Assembly: GCA_016785225.1 (NCBI GenBank)
Contig: JAFBJZ010000781.1
Span: 4,464,001 to 4,528,000 of the forward strand
Length of the DNA: 64,000 bases
Direction: 5' to 3'
Source of the DNA: Psettodes erumei
Taxonomy: Eukaryota > Chordata > Actinopteri > Pleuronectiformes > Psettodidae
Below the pieces are notes generated by a model. That model searched no databases. It saw nothing but the letters and a program-made list of their open reading frames with translations, and had not been told where the DNA came from. A program made the position numbers and the translations under genes. Shown here piece after piece: positions 47,303-60,000 of this stretch (position 1 is its first letter; each line of letters opens with the position of its first letter).

Positions 47303-50300
47303 TACCTGTGACCAGAGAAACCCAGTACACCGCCAGTCGATCTTCTGACAACACTGATATTAATACCAAAATGATGTCTTACAAATTACAGCTTGTGCTC
47401 AGGATATTCTTGTGTGCATGTATCTGTCTCTTTGTGTGTGTATGTGTGTCATATGTCTTTTCTTGTGTTATGGCTGTACAGGAATGTGCTTTTCAATGTG
47501 TTTCTTCTCCTGCTGGGTCTAGCTGTGGTGGTCTCGCGGCACCAGCCATTCGTCCCTCCACAGACGCGCTGACTAGGCCAGCCTGGGCTCAGGTATCTCC
47601 ACTAACCTCCCCTTTGTCCTGCTTTAAAATAGGCTCTTTTGTCTGCTGTTTTCTGCAGGTCATTGTGAGGAGCGCTTCTTAGTGTCAGCTTTAATTCACA
47701 CTGTAACCCTAGCCGTGATGCCTCCCAACTATCCACGCTGCCTGCCTGGCATTCAGCTCCTTGGAGAGCTGAAGCTACATTACCCCCTCCCTCACCCTCC
47801 ATAACTGCACCCAAGGGACAACTTGTGAACTTTGTTGCTTAAATATTTAAATAGCCCTTTAATTGACATCCTTCAGACCTCACCCAGAGCACAACCTGAA
47901 TGCTAGTCTGTAACCATAAAAGAAAATGCTGGTGCAGTTTCTTTTTTTCAGTCATTGTCTCTTAGCACTGTCGAGATTTGATTATAGTGCTCGAGAGTAC
48001 TCAATTTTTTTTCCAAGATCACAGATCGAATATCCAAAGCCAAAATTCATCACTTCAAATTGATTAATGTCTGCTTTGTTGTAGTCTTTCTTTCTTCTTT
48101 GAGGGCAATATTTTTAAATTGATAGCATGCAGTAGAAATAAGGTTTGCTTCTTTTCACTCAGACAGGTAGATTTATACCTTTGAATGACACTAACTGGGC
48201 ACAGCTCAGCAGCTTGCACTGACAGTGTTTCCATAACCTCTGACCTTCGAATGAACTGGCGTCGGGAGAACTGGTTAAATTAAAGGGACCTCAGTCTAAA
48301 TTACAACAACAAAGCCATGTGATGTAAAATAGACTTGCAGTGAAGGAAATGCACTAAAAAACGTCAACAGCAGTGGTATTTTTCTCTTTGGAGCTTAACC
48401 CAAGATCCCAGCTGGGGAGTTACAGCCCCCAGGCTCTGTCTGCCTGTCTACTCTTCAAGAGGAGAAGCAACAACAGGAGAAAAGAGAAAAAAAGGCTCAT
48501 GTTAAAACAGCAAACATCATAACCTGATATCGACACTCAGCTGGGGTTCACTTTACTTCTGCAGTCTCCTGTTTTTCTCTCCTGGGAGGGTGCAATCTAT
48601 AAGGGCTTCCTCAAACTAGCTCCATGGCTAAGAATAAATCTCACATACAGTACGCTGGTGTCCGGTGTTTAAAAAGTGAGTTGGTGGAAATGCAGACATC
48701 AGTCAGTAGGACAGGTGATTAGCTGGGTTACTATCCAAGAGGTGAAAAATGGGATGTATATTCTGAAGGGGAATATTTGATATTAAAAAACAATGTGTTA
48801 AAAATGTATTGTGACGTATTCACTGAGTAAATACAGATGTAGGTATTACACAATCAACCACTTGTTTCAGTTTTTAATAGTCATAACTGGCTTTGAATTG
48901 ACCATTTTAACTGAAATGTTGCCTGTTGCCAGAATTTCTGATCAGTTGTTAATTTCTTCCTCACTCTTAAAGGATGCCTGGTGATGTTTTATATTTTTGC
49001 TCTTGTCAGCTAATCCCATTAAAAGACCAAAATCAACAAAGTATTACTCTGTGTCTGTGTTCTCCAAATTCCCTGCCCTAGTTCCCAAGCCCACCATTTC
49101 CTGTTAAAGACGTAAATCTTTAAAACTCGGTCACAAATATACAGAATAAGTTCTACAAAATAATTTCCTGAAACAGCCAGCTACTGTAGTTTCTAGCAAA
49201 TGTCACTGAAATAGAAGTAAATAATACATTTGTCTGTGACTATTTTCAGCTGTTGATTAGTGCAATGCCTGGTGTGCTGTTGAGCATTGGTGGAGGCAGG
49301 ATGGTGTATAAGGAAGTGGTTCAAAATGAACTCGAGCGCCTATGAGGAAATATATCACATAGTGTAAGACTGTGGCTCAATGATGTGTTTTCATCATGTT
49401 TGCACAAGGACTGAGCTCAATGTAACACCATGGAACAAGAAAACAAGAAATATTACCAGACTTCTCCATTAAAGTCCAAATGAGTTGAGCTACCTTCTGC
49501 TTGGTTCTTCTGTGTAGCTGTTCACTGAAACACAAGCTGATATAAATTTGTACATTTAAGTTTGTCAAGTCAAGAACGATTAAACATGTTTTAAATGTGC
49601 ACATAAAATGTGAAGAAATCAGCATATCAGACACAGTAATTGTGACAAATATGGTAGATTTAGATGTACACCCGATCCAAACAAGAAACCGCAGTGTCTT
49701 TCAGTTGGGCTCGCTGACTTGAGGAATGGAGCGGAGGTTTGTGGGAGCCCGTCTCGGCCCAGCTCCCCTGCTCAGCTCACATTCTCTGAGTGAACCCGTG
49801 TCCTGGGGCCAGTTGGGCGGCACAGTCTCATGTCTCAAGTCCTCACAGTTCACTGGGCCCTTTAAAGTGAGCACACCCACCAGGGGCCCTCAGGACTACA
49901 AAAACTACAAACACTGGGCTGTCCAGGCTCGTATCGGAGACACACAGATGCACACTTGCATGCACACATGCACACACACACACCAACTGTTAACAGCCCA
50001 TTTATCCTTTATACAATGGAGAGAGAATAGCAAAGACAAAGATATTATCTGCATTGGTTGTTACTAGCACGGATCTGTAATTTTGACCCTGAAAGTCGGT
50101 CAATTCTAAGCAATATTCATCTTTTTTATATGATTTTTTTTGCAGAGAACAGATAGAGACCCTGAGATGGTTATGGGAGGGAAATGTCAAAGAGCAGATC
50201 AGTTTTCAGACATGGCACACTTCGGTGAACATACGCACTGAGATCAAAGCAACCCCTTGCCTACCGCAGTGCATCCCCAACAGATCTGACAAAGTGCCCC

Positions 50301-53300
50301 CATTGTGTGACCCTGACCCATTACTGATAATGGATCGCCTCCAGAACCACCCCCTCTGAGGCCGAACTGGGTCTGCAGTCCATGCTTCCACGATAACTGC
50401 GGCGTGCTGATGAACACACAAGATATGACATGTCAGCTCTCATCCAGTGTAGCAGCCTCAAACAGCTTAGGAGCAATGTGATGTTTTTCTTTCGTGCCAT
50501 CTCCATGTTGTTTAATATTTCTGCTGAAGCAGCAACGCTTTTGATGAGGTTTTCAATGTAGCTATTTCTTCCACTCGCAAGAAAAAACTTCCCACATCCA
50601 CAACTGCTTGGTGCTTTAAATTCTGCATGTTTAACTCAGCAACACCCACACAGGGTCACAGATCCCTCCATAGCCAAATGTGATGTCACTGTAGGCCATT
50701 ATACTGTCTTCAAACTACTTCTAAATACGGGGTGTTGCACCTGGATAAGTCATGACATTATACAACTTTACATTGCACTGCTGTCAGTAAAATCTAGGTT
50801 AATGTGTGAAATATTTCAGTTGTGTGTTTGGGTGTTGCTCATGTTCTGACTGCAAGTATGTGCACACGCCCGTGGCATCCACACAGATATGAACATTTTC
50901 ACACTCACACACCTACACACACTGACTTCAGCTAGGCCACATCCACAGCCTCAGGCATGTTCTCAGTCCCTTTCTCCTTCATAATTACTTTGGTGATCAA
51001 GGTTAGAGCAGTAGTAAAGCACACTAACCCTTTAACCTTCCGTGAACTCTCCCATTAGTCCACCTTGGCAGCCGATGCACAGTGTCAAACACCGTCACCC
51101 ACAACAAGCCCATGAATTAGTCTTGGCATGAATCTTAGAGACAGGTCTAAAGGGCTGCCGATGTCCCCGCGTGAATCAGACGCTGGGGCAGAGACAGCAG
51201 GAGCATGAGGGGGTCAAAAATGTAGCGTTATCAAACAGCCCACCCCCTGCCTCCTCGGACCCCCTGCCTGGGCTTACAGAAACAGGACAGACTCCCACAA
51301 TGCTCCCTGCCATTCTGTCAGCCCCGAGGGCTCCTCCAGACAGCTCAGGAATTTGGGATAGGGATCCGACAAGGTCTACAGCTGGGAGGAGAATTTCTAC
51401 CATCCTGCGTATCGGCCTTTTATTGTCTGGTACTGGCATCCCAGTGCTCCCTGTCTGGCTCCACTGCTCTCCCAGCTCAATGTTTTGATATTGTTTTTGC
51501 TCAAGGGCAAGGGTCATGTGGGTTGTGACATCTCAGTTTGACGGGAAATGAATTGCAAACAGTGATCATAATAAAGGTGAAAATTTAAACTAGGGTTGAC
51601 TCTGACAGAAAAAACAGAGCGGATAAAAGGAGCCTTTGTCATTAGCAAGTAATCGTGATAATACGCTGCTCGCAGTTATTAAAAATAATGATTACAATGA
51701 ATATGTGATATTTTTTCTGGTTTTATGTGTCATCTATTAGCTATCTTTATGTCACTGAGTCCCAAAATGTCGAAAGTTGAAGTGCTATCATTGTGTGTCC
51801 AGAGCTTCAGTGGAGTCACAGACAGGAGGGCTAAATGATCGGTCCAGGAGGCTGCCATCTTTTCACACACAGCTTTGTTGATTGCAGTACAAAAACTATT
51901 TTCCAGGGGGCACTATTGAACTAAGATACGAACACGTTTATGACTTTCTGAGCTGCAGGGAAACACTGCAGCTGTGTGGAGGCTGAACACATGGAAGGTT
52001 AAAGGCAAATAATCAAACCCTATTTGATAACTTATATTCGCAAGCAGGGATATTGTATAAACGTTTGCATTGATTCATCAGCTGAAATAAGTGTCAAAAT
52101 TCACTTTGTCATGAGATAGCTGCTGAAACAATTAAGCTGAGAAAGAAACCCAGCTTTCTTTCTCTTTTCTTTTTAAATACAGCAACGTAAGTTTGTCAAG
52201 TAAAATGACTGGGTGAAATTGTTGATTTCTGAGAAGACAGATCAGAAAAACCACATTCATTAAACATTCATCAAATGAAAATTGTACTTTAAAACTTATG
52301 AAGATAATTGCTGTTTTGAACAGGATAAACAGGATGAACAGCTATAAGTAGTCTGAGATTTATACTCTTTGAGGTTTTATCAGGTTCAAATAAAAGTGCA
52401 GGGGTGGTGCTGAAGACTTTGTCCAGAAAAAGCAAAAATATTATAAAATCAGAAACGGAACAAAACGGCACTAATTGTCTCTGGCACCGAATCCTGATCT
52501 GTAGACAATAAAGTATAGCAAGTTTAAAAAAGGGGGGGGGGTATACAAAGAGATGTACAAATCATTGTCACTGCCACATCTGAAAATCAGCTTGGCAACA
52601 AAACGGTGACAGGATGAACAAAGTGTTCACAGCTGAGGCCATAGTGTTGCCATCACACAGAATTTAGGCTGGGTGATGGACAGATGAGATGGACTGGGCA
52701 GATATTAGGAGTGGGAGTAGGATATGACTGGGATGCAGATGAGGCTTGTCAGAGCAGGGGGTGGGCTGGGGGTGGGATTGGATGTGAGGGGGGTGGTATA
52801 GTTGAAGGAGGGGAGGGTGGGTGCGGGGGTTCATATCCAGGGAGACTGGGCGAGCAGCAGTATGCAGGTGGTGGCTGGCTGGTGCTGCTCAGCTGGGACT
52901 GCCGCCAGCTTGGCCCCTGGGTGCCGTGCTTTGAATTCAGCCCTTTGTGCTGCCCTAGGGAGGTCAGACAAATTCATGTCTCATCATACACCGAGATAGC
53001 AATGATACAGGGTAATGACTCAGCTGCAATTTCAACCCTGTCGCCTCTGCTGTAAAAAATGTTCATCAAAACAACTTATCTCAAGTCGCTCAGTCAGCTA
53101 ATAAAGACACCGAATGGGTAAAAGCTATTTCCAATCCCCTTATATGCATGTTGCAGGTATTTGCATGTTTGAAACCACAAGCAACAAATTAACTGATATA
53201 GCATAAAAACAATGTTTGTATGTGTGTACATTGGACATAGGAAATTTGAGCCATTAAAATCAGTTCAGTGCTGTTCTGAATTGACACATGGATGTGTTCA

Positions 53301-56300
53301 TATGAAAGCAGCGAAATATTTACTAAGCACTGTAATGCCACATGCTAAAGTAAACTGTTTAATTAGTGGAGTTCTAATTTCAGCAAAATACACATGCACA
53401 CAGTGACAGTAAATTAAGATGTCTTTCACATCTGAATTAACTGATACTGTCATCTTAATCACTGATAAACCTGCAAACAAACTCGCACAGTCATACAGTG
53501 TGTATGCACACACACGCAGTGTTTCATGTCCGTTGGAAAGACCAGTGCATAAGTGGCTTGGGTGGCTGCCTGCTTAGACCCAGTCAAGACTAGTGGACAG
53601 GCTCTAATGAGAAGCAGGAGCAGTGAGGTGGGAGTGGGACTGGCTCTAGGGAAGGGTCACACGGGGTTAACTATCAAAGATGAGTGCAAACCTATCCCTG
53701 TGGAAAAGACTCCGAAGAAAACATCACCCTGCACATGCTAAGCTCCCCAAACTGGGAGTTCCTCTGCTTAATTAATCCAAGACACAAGATCCTCCCTGCA
53801 AAATGTTTGCTTCTCCACAGAGGAGTAAATGCTAACACAGTTTAATGTCACAGTCATTTTGCTTGTGGACATTTTTTTGTGCCACACTGTTCATTTTGAT
53901 TAACTTTGATTATGTCAGATCGGGAGCAGGCTGTGTTTTAAAGCTTTAAGGTAATTCTATCATTAGTTGATCATTCACTCGCTCATCGCTGGCTGCTTGT
54001 CAGTGTAATTTATAGTTTCTACCGTAAAATAAATAAATAAATAAAACAACACAAAGCCCAAAAAGAACGGAAACATATTTGTGATTTAAATGTTTATCAA
54101 AACCATATCTGGAAGACAGACTAAAGTATATATGGTTAACCACAGGAAAAAAAAGATGCAAGTAAATTTATTGTTGGAGTTGGTAAGATTTGTGTGGGTG
54201 CATTGAGAAACACCCACCAAATTTTAGAAACCACATTGTGATAGACAGTTTAAAAACCCAAAGGAAAATAAAGACAGATGTGGAAGTCTAGAAGTAAGCT
54301 GGTCAGGAACAGTGGCAGCAATGAAGTTGTCTAGACAGCTAATTTTTATGATGAAAAACTGTCTACTGTACATTAATGCAACATTGTGATTAAACCCAAA
54401 TTTACCCCAATTTGTCAAAACTATACTGCATAAATTATACAGCACCTTCATGTTCACAAACTGTATACAGGACCTGCTGTCATTTAAACCTGTTTAAATC
54501 AATTATAATGATCTAATTCACAATTCTACTTTTAGCTGTCAGCGGCTGTCAGCACAACACAATGTTTCTTCACCAAACATGAATGTGTATGAGCCACTGT
54601 GTAAATCTTATTCTGAAAATACATTCGTCATAGATGAAATAAAACCAAAAGCATGTAAAACAAATCTATGTCATGAGATCTTGATTTGCATTTGTAAATG
54701 TTTTCGCAGATTCAGATTTTTGTAACAAGTATGAACAAATACAGTTGTCACCACACACTGCTTTCTAAGGAATTAATATAAGAGTGAACCAGTGGGGACA
54801 CACCTAAAAAACAACTTTCTATTTTTTAATGAGAGCTATTAAGCTGAAAGCAACACACCCGCTACACTCACAGCTACAAGCTTAATTTGCAATTGATCCT
54901 ATCTCCCCTGCTCGGCTCTTGCTGCAACCCTCACAATGAGAACCTTTCGTCACAGCAACACATTAGTTTCCCTCCACTTGTCCAGACAAGGATTTCACTG
55001 GTAATGGCCCTGTAATGGCCTACAGGTCCTTGGGCATGGGCTGTAAAGGCTATATTATTGAACAGTCACTCCTTGACTGACAATTTGTGTACATCTGTAG
55101 AAATTGCCGGGCAGCAACTGGAACCGTCAGCCAAATTGAACACAAGACCGCCAAGAACGAAACTGATGAAAGAGAAAGCGAATGCCACGCGAGAGGACGG
55201 GACATGTCAGATGGGCCAGAATCAGTTCAACCGACAGGACTCTGTCAGCTTTCACTATCTGGAGTCACACTGGCTTTCTTTTGCACTTGCCTCGGAGGGA
55301 ACATGGCTCTCTGTTCAGACATGCAGAATGTTTTTCGCACCTTCTCTCCTATCAAAGAAATCTGACAGGGCTGGCAGTGGTCATTAACTAATTTAACTTG
55401 TTAAGAAGAAAGAAAAGGGAGATAGTTTTCTTGAATGTACATATGTGTTCAGTGTTGTTATGAAAATTCTGAACTTTCTTTTCACATGAGTTGTTGCAAT
55501 GCAAATCTGCCTTCATCTGACTTAGTCCATTAGTTTAGACCAGGCCTCCTCTTGCTGAGATCGTTTACTGCTGTAGATTGTTTCAGGCTGAAGTCATGTT
55601 CAAATTCAAGCTTCCAGACATCACATATTAATCCAGTCTGATCAACGTGATGCCATTTACCGGAGGATCCTTGCTGTAAACACTAAAGATGGCTGGCACC
55701 TGTCTCTGTAGATACAGAACAGCAGTGGCATCCCTGCATACTTTGCATATTTATGTTTTAATAGTATTACAACCCGCTTGGTCTATTAATGTTATTCTTT
55801 TCCAATTGCTGGAGTGACACAAATATGCCATGTTCCCTGTCAGCCCTGCTGCGTCTCTGTTTGCTGAGGCGTGCAGCCTACAAGAGTCAGTGCAGGATGG
55901 TGTGCTACTCTGCAAAAGGCAGGAATACAAAAAAACCTTGTGAGTGTTCTGCATTACATAATTTATATTTCTCAGTATTAACTGTAAAGATGTTGCACCG
56001 TAGCACTTTGAACTTTACCGCAACACTTCAAAGCAATGTACTGGGGAGCCAGGCTGATACATTTTTTGGAGTGGTTATTATTGACTTTGAGGATTAATGA
56101 CTTTGTACCTCCCTTGAATGACACTGAAGTGGTTTATATCTTCTGCATCATCCCAGACAGTTTGAACACAAACTTTGGACCAAGAGGATGGATTCCAATG
56201 TTCCCAAGGCAGGTTGACAAGAAATATCAAGAAGAGGCATGCACCTTCAAAGGGCAAGCCACAGGCAATGGTTTGTGGGTAGGTTTCTGTTGTGCGCAAT

Positions 56301-56500
56301 GGCAGCTCTCTGTCAGGGCTTGCTGCCTCCTCCTGAGCCTCCAGTTCTCAAACACCCGAAGAAGAAAATCAGGCCATTCTGTCAATCTGAAGGTTGACAC
56401 CGCTGCTGCTGTGTGGCTTGAATTCCTCTCTTTGTCTTGGGATTTATGAAATAATGAAACCTTTTTATCATCATGTTATGCGAGGACACTGAAATCAACA

Positions 56501-57074
56501 ATTTAAAGCAGGCTCTTTGGTGAGAGTTTGACTGAGCAAAAGCTCATATTTGTCCATTAAATATATGGAAATAGCCAGCAGCTGGTGAGATGTGCTCTGC
56601 ATAAAGCCCTGAAAAAAAGAGAAAGAGAAATAGCTAGCCTGGTCATGTCTGAAGTAACACCTTTCGCCAACCAGAACATGAAGTCTCTGTCGATTGTCTA
56701 GAAACCTCATGACAGTAATAAGATTTCTGGAAGTTACAGCTCCCGGCCATAAAGTAGTCAGACACATAAACCCCCTGTAAAACTGTAACTTGCCTTTTTT
56801 AAATTTCAGCTTTTGCCTGGCTTAGACAACCTTGATATATTTGTTAATAGGTGAACTTTAGAGGTGCTGGGAAGAGGTTTTCTTAATCTTAGCCCAGAGA
56901 TTGGCTAGCAGTTTCCCTCGTTTCCACTCTTTATGCTAAGATCGAATAACTAGCTGCTGTTATAAGCCGTTTCTTTATCATCCAGAAATAAGAGTGGTTT
57001 CAACCTCCTTTACTTTACTCTCAGAAAGAAAGTTAACAAATATGTAAATGAAAAAGCTGAACTATTCCTTTAAA
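56501..57074. mobile_element. Fold-back (long inverted repeat) nonautonomous element
   Basis: Left arm (about 56557-56660, with CAGCAGCTGG, GCATAAAG and TAGCTAGCCTGG) is the imperfect reverse complement of the right arm (about 56905-57000, with GGCTAGCAG, CTTTATGC and AGCTGCTG). A central segment near 56729-56748 reads ggaagttacagctcccggcc. The right end is a terminal motif gaactattcctttaa. I recognise this layout from a repeat seen in many percomorph genomes and mRNA 3' ends. No transposase is encoded, so it would depend on another element. The left terminus is degraded. Confidence 0.72.
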
Positions 57075-60000
57075 CCAGACTCATTAAATCATACAGGGAT
57101 CTTTGTTGCATATTAATCCTGCATCACTACCTACACTCAAAAAGAGCCCAGTTAATACAGACAGCCACAGTATAGGCTACAACATGAATTTGGCAACATA
57201 AAGTATTTCATAACAGAGTTTTACTTATTCTGTTTCAAACCCCTGCTCAGTGGTTAGCGCTCAACGCCATGGAGCTGGTCACGACTCACTTGTCAGCAGA
57301 GGAAGTCAACAGAGAGCTTTCATTGAGGCGGGCACAGAAAGTCTGATGACATGTATGAAGGCGGGGGTGAAGAACATGTGAACTCAGGTACCGCCATACC
57401 ATCTTGGGAGACGGCCAGTCAGTGCCCCCGAGGAAGCCCGAGCTCGAGGACTTAGATTCAGGAGGCTATTTAGATACACTGCAGCAAAGGTCTGACTCCA
57501 CCAAGCAGGAGCCCTGAGAAACCTGAGCCCAAAGCAGAGTCACACATGCTGATGTGCACAGCAGAGAGAGGTGCACCGGCTGGGGTGAGGGCAGGGCTGA
57601 GGCTGGGATTAGGCCAGATATTACTCCTTTCAAAAAACACCACAGTACATGGCTGTGTTCTGCTCCGGTGGCTCCACTTAGCTGACTGACTGCAGTGTAA
57701 TCAATATTTACTCATAACGGCCACGCTGGGAGGTCATGACCTTTGGTGTTTGTGACTGGTTATAATCTTGAGTTAGAGCTCATAGATCCTGAACTATTGA
57801 AGAGGAGGAAAAAAACATTACTCTCACTGAACAATTACAGTAAAGCGCTCAATGATGATGCCATGGCACAGTAATGTACTGAAGAACAAAAATCCATTGC
57901 AGATTAGATATGTTGTAGCTTCCCTCAGTTACATTCACGACCAGTGAAAACCTTTTTGCAATTTTTAAGATCTTCAAGCATATTGTTTGCCTGTTCAAAC
58001 CAGCAACATGTTTTTCTACCTATGCTAAGACCTTAAAGGTCACGCTCTCTTTATTACGCCCAACATTTCATCTCTAAATCCATCTTCATTAAACACGGAG
58101 GGAGGACAATGGCCTTCCTTGCTCTCTCAACACTTCACCTCACCAGGCACAACAATATTGTAAAAGTGCAAATCTCTCTTTGAAATGGCCCCACAGTTAA
58201 TAATTAAGCCATGACATTTCAGGGAGACACCAAAAAATCTATATGGTGAAATTTACTAACCTTTTCAAAAGCTAGCGAGAGGAGGCTGCTCATCTGTGGT
58301 TTATTTGGGCCGTTTTAGTCCTTATAATAAAACTGTCAAAAACACAGCAAAGGGCCGCGCGGCACACAAAGGGTGATTGTCTGCTGTTAACAGGAGGAGG
58401 GCATGAGGCTAATCAATGCAAGTGGAGCTCTCTCTCTCTCTCTCTCTGACAAACACGGCTGACAAATGATATTCGTATGTTACAATATGGATTATAATTG
58501 TCATGATGAACTGATAATCATGTTGGTTCTCGCTACAATCAAAAGGTCACATCAGGGGAGAGTGGCACTGACCTCTGTCTTCTAAAAATACTGATTATCA
58601 TGTTAGAACGGGTCATCCGGGAGGTCAGATGTGGCCCTGTAGTCATTAGAGGATCTCAGTGCAATAGTCAGTGTGGCTCTCAGGAGGTACTGATTTATAG
58701 TTTTATATAGGTTGTTGGGAATTGCTTAAATGTGGATTTAATTTATATAAACAAACAAAAGGTATGTGATATAACAGACTTCTTTTGAAACTTTTCATAA
58801 CAGCGGTTAAGCTATATTTCTAGAGAAAATATAAGTATTTTAAATAGCTGATGATCTCAAGAAAGCCCTTAATTGGAGTCATTAAGGTTATACAATAAAT
58901 AGAGCATACACGACGGGAAGTGTGCCAAATACAGAATTCCTAACAGTTTGGTTTAGCTCTCACTGGCTGTTGACTTTCAGATTTACTGTCCACACTGCAC
59001 TCCGGGTACACTGCGAGTGATTTATCAGCCTCACAGGTGAGTTCTGTCGAAACATCCAGGGCTTAAATATACAGCTCAGGGCTCACCTTGTCCTGCACCG
59101 TATCCCATATCCAGAGGTAATGTTTGTGAGAGCCAGCAATTCTGCCTGAAGTCATGTGCGGGCCAGTGGAAAAGGCCTACTCGTCAAGTTCATCCACACA
59201 AGAAAAAAATAAAGTTCCTTTCAATTCAAACTTTAACAAGTTTTCAGATGACACTGATAGAAGTTCTCTTTTCCATGCAAACACGTTTTGGAAAGAGGAG
59301 TAACACATGTAAAAAGGGGATCCTCACCGACACTGTAAAATTGCCTGAGTAACCTGAACTGCACTGCATACTCTCCTCCAGCTCTTGTGGTTAATATGAT
59401 TGCTGCCTTTATCTGCCTCAGTGACAGATTTAATCCTCTGCTCCGCTTTGACAAATGCACATCCATGCAACACACTGACAAACAATCGTTTGCTGGTAGT
59501 GTTAGTGCTGGTGTTTCCTATTTGCCAGGAGGTAACTTAAGTCAGAGAATAATTATAAACACAGGTATGAGTTAGCTGTGCATGTCAAAGTCTGGCAAAC
59601 ACAGCAGTACTATACTAATCACTCTTCACATGAGTCAAATTTGATTGAGCTTTGTGGTAATTGAGTCCTTATTGAAGGAGAATGCCAAAATTACATGTGT
59701 ATGGAAACATAAACTATCCTGTGCTGGAGCAGGAGTTAAAGGACAGAAGGAGGACTCTAATCTGCAGTATTGCACCATTGCTTAGCCTGGAGCTGAAACA
59801 CTGGTTATAAAAGCTAAATTCACTTTTTCAAAAATTAGAATGTTTGTACTTTAATCTCTTTGTAGGCCTAATAGTACCAAATGTTACTTTACAAAAGGTC
59901 CTAAATGAAGGACTGCTCCATGAACATCACCAAGACTATTTTTGCCATTTTTAACAAGTTGCAGCATTGCACCAGTGAAGACAGTGTTTGTTGGTCAGTC

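Larger units (their letters stand above)
41925..56500. other. Gene-poor stretch with possible conserved noncoding blocks
   Basis: No exon is recognised. By human synteny, ZBTB43 and then LMX1B would lie on this side, but I found neither a BTB domain nor a LIM or homeodomain coding block. Repeat-free, GC-balanced blocks at about 42.54-42.93, 49.72-49.95, 50.21-50.45, 51.17-51.52 and 54.86-55.05 kb stand out from the AT-rich background. Confidence 0.45.

Noticed and set aside
47278..47682. 134-codon plus-strand frame
   Set aside because: Its first part is TG-repeat translation and the remainder lacks homology or splice support.
57245..57300. agtggttagcgct, resembling a tRNA-derived SINE A box
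   Set aside because: The following bases do not continue a tRNA or known SINE pattern and no B box or tail is seen.
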